Part shown: positions 5,828 to 7,817 of the stretch, piece after piece | Position numbering within the stretch: position 1 is the stretch's first letter | How the letters are laid out: each line of letters opens with the position of its first letter | Assembly: GCA_001800005.1 (NCBI GenBank) | Contig: MGUL01000039.1 | Span: 11,048-18,864 of the forward strand | DNA from: Elusimicrobia bacterium RBG_16_66_12 | GTDB lineage: Bacteria; Elusimicrobiota; Elusimicrobia; UBA1565; UBA9628 | Length of the DNA: 7,817 bases | Direction of reading: 5' to 3' | Position numbers and translations under genes: made by a program | Notes under the pieces: generated by a model | What the model saw: only the letters and a program-made list of their open reading frames with translations | Database searches by the model: none | What the model was told of the DNA's origin: nothing

Positions 5828-6753
5828 GCTCCCTCCGGACGCAGCGGGAAGTCGGGCGGCACCGGGGCCTCGAGGCGCAGGCGCCGGCCGTCCTTGGGAT
5901 GGTCGAACTCCAGCCGCCAGGCGTGCAGCAGTTGGCGGTCGGCGCCGAGAGCGGCCAAGTCCTCCCGGCCGATCTCACGCCTCACGGCTTTCATGTAGGC
6001 CTCGCCCGCGCCGATGTAGAGCTTGTCTCCGACCACGGGATGGCCCAGGTGCGCCAGGTGCGCGCGGATCTGGTGCAGGCGGCCGGTGCGGGGCTTGGCG
6101 CTCACCAAGGAGAGCCGCCCGTCAGTGGAGAGGCGTTCGAACGCGGTGACGGCCGCGGCCCCCGCGCCCACGGCTTGGCGCACGCGGATCTCGCCGCCCT
6201 CGGGCCCGAGGGGGGCGTCGATCAGCCGCTTCTTCCAGGAGACCGCGCCGCGGACGACGGCCAGATACTCCTTGCGCACGCTGCGGCCCGCGAACTGCTC
6301 GTAAAGAGAGCGCGCGCCGTCCGGATCCAGGGCCAGGACGAGGGCCCCGCTCGTCTCCCGGTCCAGCCGATGCGCCAGGAAGACCTTGCGGCCCAGCTGG
6401 CGCGTGAGGATGTTGGTGACCGTGTTGTGGAGGACCTTGTCCGTGGGGTGGCTCAGCACGCCGCCGGGCTTGTCGACGACGGCGAGCGAGTCGTCCAGGT
6501 GCAGCAGGGGAAGCGTCTCGTGCGCCGGCGGCGGCTCGGCGGTCCGCAGATAGCGGATGCTCACGGTCTGGCCCGCGGCCAGGCGCGCGGAGGCTTTCGC
6601 CCCTCGGGCGGGCAGGGACACGAGTCCTTCGTCGATCAGCCTCTGGACCCGAGCGCGGGAGTACCCGCGCAGGCGCGCCGCCAGGAAGGCGTCGAGGCGC
6701 ATGCCGCCGTGCTCCTTGAGCACGCGGAGGGGGACCTGGACGACGGCGGTCAT
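5824..6753 (-). CDS. RluA-family pseudouridine synthase
   Basis: The protein has 309 residues. An N-terminal S4-like RNA-binding domain (about 17-70) with MRLDAFLAARLRGYSRARVQ precedes a PseudoU_synth_2 catalytic domain. HRLDRETSG (128-136) contains the catalytic aspartate D131 that attacks the target uridine. DKPGGVLSHP (94-103), RKEYLAVV (160-167) and RTGRLHQIRAHL (222-233) are the other family motifs, with GHPVVGDKLY (237-246) following. The family isomerises uridines in 23S rRNA or tRNA; RluC/RluD-type architecture (S4 plus RluA domain) suggests 23S rRNA, but the exact site cannot be told. The start was set at 6753, where the ATG overlaps the radical SAM stop by four bases, and the S4 domain begins soon after. 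The frame stays open far upstream, but that part lies antiphase inside the radical SAM gene. No Shine-Dalgarno is seen. Confidence 0.93.
   Translation of the reverse strand: MTAVVQVPLRVLKEHGGMRLDAFLAARLRGYSRARVQRLIDEGLVSLPARGAKASARLAAGQTVSIRYLRTAEPPPAHETLPLLHLDDSLAVVDKPGGVLSHPTDKVLHNTVTNILTRQLGRKVFLAHRLDRETSGALVLALDPDGARSLYEQFAGRSVRKEYLAVVRGAVSWKKRLIDAPLGPEGGEIRVRQAVGAGAAAVTAFERLSTDGRLSLVSAKPRTGRLHQIRAHLAHLGHPVVGDKLYIGAGEAYMKAVRREIGREDLAALGADRQLLHAWRLEFDHPKDGRRLRLEAPVPPDFPLRPEGA
5831..5836 (-). promoter_or_regulatory. Ribosome binding site of the RMD1-family gene
   Basis: GGAGGG on the minus strand lies three to four bases before the ATG at 5827, inside the last codons of the pseudouridine synthase gene. 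It is the clearest Shine-Dalgarno in the window and supports this ATG as the start. The spacing is a little short, and the ATGA overlap probably adds reinitiation. Confidence 0.7.
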
Positions 6754-7817
6754 CGGCTGACCCGCAGCACTTCGGGAGGCAGCCCCGTCTGGCCCATCGA
6801 GTGCTCGTAGCGCCGGGCGACGCGGCCGGGGTTGAACGGGATGCCGAGGATGCGGCGGACGTCGCGCTCGGTCTGGTCGCGCAGCTCGACGAGCCGGTCC
6901 GCGCTCAGGCGGTCGGTGTAGACGAAGGACTTGTAGCCGCCGTCCGGGCTCCCCTTGTAGTAATCGGCGACCTCGGTGTAGTCCACCTCCTGGGAGAAGA
7001 GGCGGTCGCCGGTCTTCTCGTAGGTGTAGACCCAGAGACCGGGCTTGCCCGGCACGGCAACGGCGCGGTCGTAGTAGGGCGTTCCCGGGTAGGTGGTGAT
7101 GATCGTCACGTCGAAGTCCTCGGGCTTGACCGACAGCAGCCAATCGCGCGTCTCCGAGATCGTCTCCTCGGACTCGCCGGGATGGCCGATCGACATCAGA
7201 GCCTTCACCTTGAGGCCGCGCTCGTGCGCGATCTCGACGCAGCGCGTGTTCTCCGCGCGCGTGGCCTTCTTGTTGATGTTCTTCAGGATGCGGGGAGAAC
7301 CCGACTCGAAGCCGGTCAGGATCCAGCGGAAGCCCGCCTGCCGCATCGCCTCGGCCTGCTCGTCGTTGAAAAGCTCGGACTTCACGAAGCCGCGCAGGCG
7401 GAACTCGACTCCGAGGCGGTCCTGCAGGGCGCGGATCGCGCGCATCAGCTCGACCATGCGCGGGTTGACGTTCAGCTCGTCGTCGTAGAGCATGAAGCCG
7501 CGCACGCCGTACCGGCGGTGCAGCGTCTCGATCTCGGCGACGATGTTCTCGGTCGTGCGCATGCGGATGCGCCGCAGCATCGGAGACTGGCGTCCGCCGC
7601 AGAAGCCGCACTCGAACGGGCAGCCGAGCTGCGCGATCAAGGAGAGGGCCGGCAGGCCCTCGATCTGGTAGTGGTAGCTGCCCACGTCGAGCAGGTGGCG
7701 GGCCGGGAAGGGCAGCTCGGTCAGCCGCGCGCTCGTCAGGAAGAGCGGGGAAGACGGGTCGTCGGCGTCGATCAGCCCGGGCGCGCCGTCCTTGATGGCG
7801 AGCAGGACGGCTTCCTC
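6750..7817 (-). CDS. Partial: radical SAM protein, probably B12-binding class (N-terminus outside window)
   Basis: The C-terminal 355 residues are visible; the frame stays open to the window edge. The 44 visible codons before the GTG at 7685 read as a typical pre-core linker (LTELPFPARHLLDVGSYHY), the segment that joins an N-terminal cobalamin-binding domain to the radical SAM core in this class, so that GTG is not the true start. The [4Fe-4S] motif is CPFECGFC (CxxxCxxC, codons at 7620-7622, 7608-7610 and 7599-7601), followed by strand motifs GFMLYDDELNVN, WILTGFESGSPRIL and VKALMSIGHPGESEETI. The last gives the GxPGE-like signature common in Elp3/MiaB-related SPASM-free cores. Substrates in this class include methyl transfers and ring rearrangements on lipids, antibiotics and cofactors; none can be named here. 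It is the first gene visible in the operon and overlaps the pseudouridine synthase gene by four bases. Confidence 0.87.
   Translation of the reverse strand, partial: EEAVLLAIKDGAPGLIDADDPSSPLFLTSARLTELPFPARHLLDVGSYHYQIEGLPALSLIAQLGCPFECGFCGGRQSPMLRRIRMRTTENIVAEIETLHRRYGVRGFMLYDDELNVNPRMVELMRAIRALQDRLGVEFRLRGFVKSELFNDEQAEAMRQAGFRWILTGFESGSPRILKNINKKATRAENTRCVEIAHERGLKVKALMSIGHPGESEETISETRDWLLSVKPEDFDVTIITTYPGTPYYDRAVAVPGKPGLWVYTYEKTGDRLFSQEVDYTEVADYYKGSPDGGYKSFVYTDRLSADRLVELRDQTERDVRRILGIPFNPGRVARRYEHSMGQTGLPPEVLRVSR

Noticed and set aside
4811..5998. Plus-strand open frame of 395 codons opposite the RMD1-family gene
   Set aside because: It is composition-driven (many L/G/V/E/D runs), spans two minus-strand genes and ends inside rluA. 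The minus-strand reading has a recognisable membrane anchor and proper gene junctions.
6754..7611. N-terminal extension of the rluA frame by nearly 290 codons
   Set aside because: The extension is arginine- and proline-rich and lies in another frame of the radical SAM gene. The ATGA at 6753 followed by an S4 domain gives the normal family length.
7683..7685. GTG as the start of the radical SAM gene
   Set aside because: The preceding 44 codons to the window edge are open and read as the conserved linker before the radical SAM core, so the gene begins outside the window.
1..7817. Search for CRISPR arrays, tRNA or rRNA genes, insertion sequences, toxin-antitoxin pairs and integration sites
   Set aside because: No regularly spaced repeats, terminal inverted repeats, transposase or integrase motifs, or tRNA-like cloverleaf were seen, and gaps between genes are at most 34 bases.

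Overview
This window comes from a GC-rich (roughly two-thirds G+C), very densely coded bacterial genome. Nearly every base lies in a gene, and most junctions are 4-base ATGA overlaps or 1-base gaps. Nothing in it looks like a plasmid, phage, insertion sequence, CRISPR array, tRNA or rRNA. The sequence alone does not fix the phylum. The gene mix (polyisoprenoid-type glycosyltransferase, class I methyltransferase, B12-type radical SAM protein, response regulator with a four-cysteine tail) fits an environmental Gram-negative-type lineage such as a high-GC Elusimicrobiota or deltaproteobacterial relative, but this is only a guess.

Layout, right to left along the minus strand. Block A (7817 to 4111) holds a radical SAM protein whose N-terminus lies outside the window, an RluA-type pseudouridine synthase, an RMD1/DUF155-family protein with a C-terminal membrane anchor, and a YihX-like HAD phosphatase. 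They are joined by two ATGA overlaps and one 1-base gap, so they are probably one translationally coupled operon. A single plus-strand gene (3220-4101) follows. It is a divergent FolD-family protein that has lost the cyclohydrolase lysine and resembles the yeast monofunctional dehydrogenase Mtd1. It converges with Block A (9 bases between the stops) and diverges from Block B across a 34-base AT-rich gap.

Block B (3185 to 1, minus strand) begins with the rRNA 2'-O-methyltransferase gene tlyA. It continues with a response regulator carrying a CxxC/CxxC tail, a membrane-anchored family 2 glycosyltransferase, a SAM-dependent methyltransferase, and the first 50 codons of a probable polytopic membrane protein of the YfhO/glycosyltransferase-like type. 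The last three look like a small surface-glycan or lipid-linked sugar module, read through from the tlyA-regulator pair.

No complete new defence or mobile system is visible. The items most worth a second look are the FolD homologue with a rewritten active site, the four-cysteine tail on the response regulator, and the bacterial RMD1-family protein coupled to an rRNA-modification-type gene.
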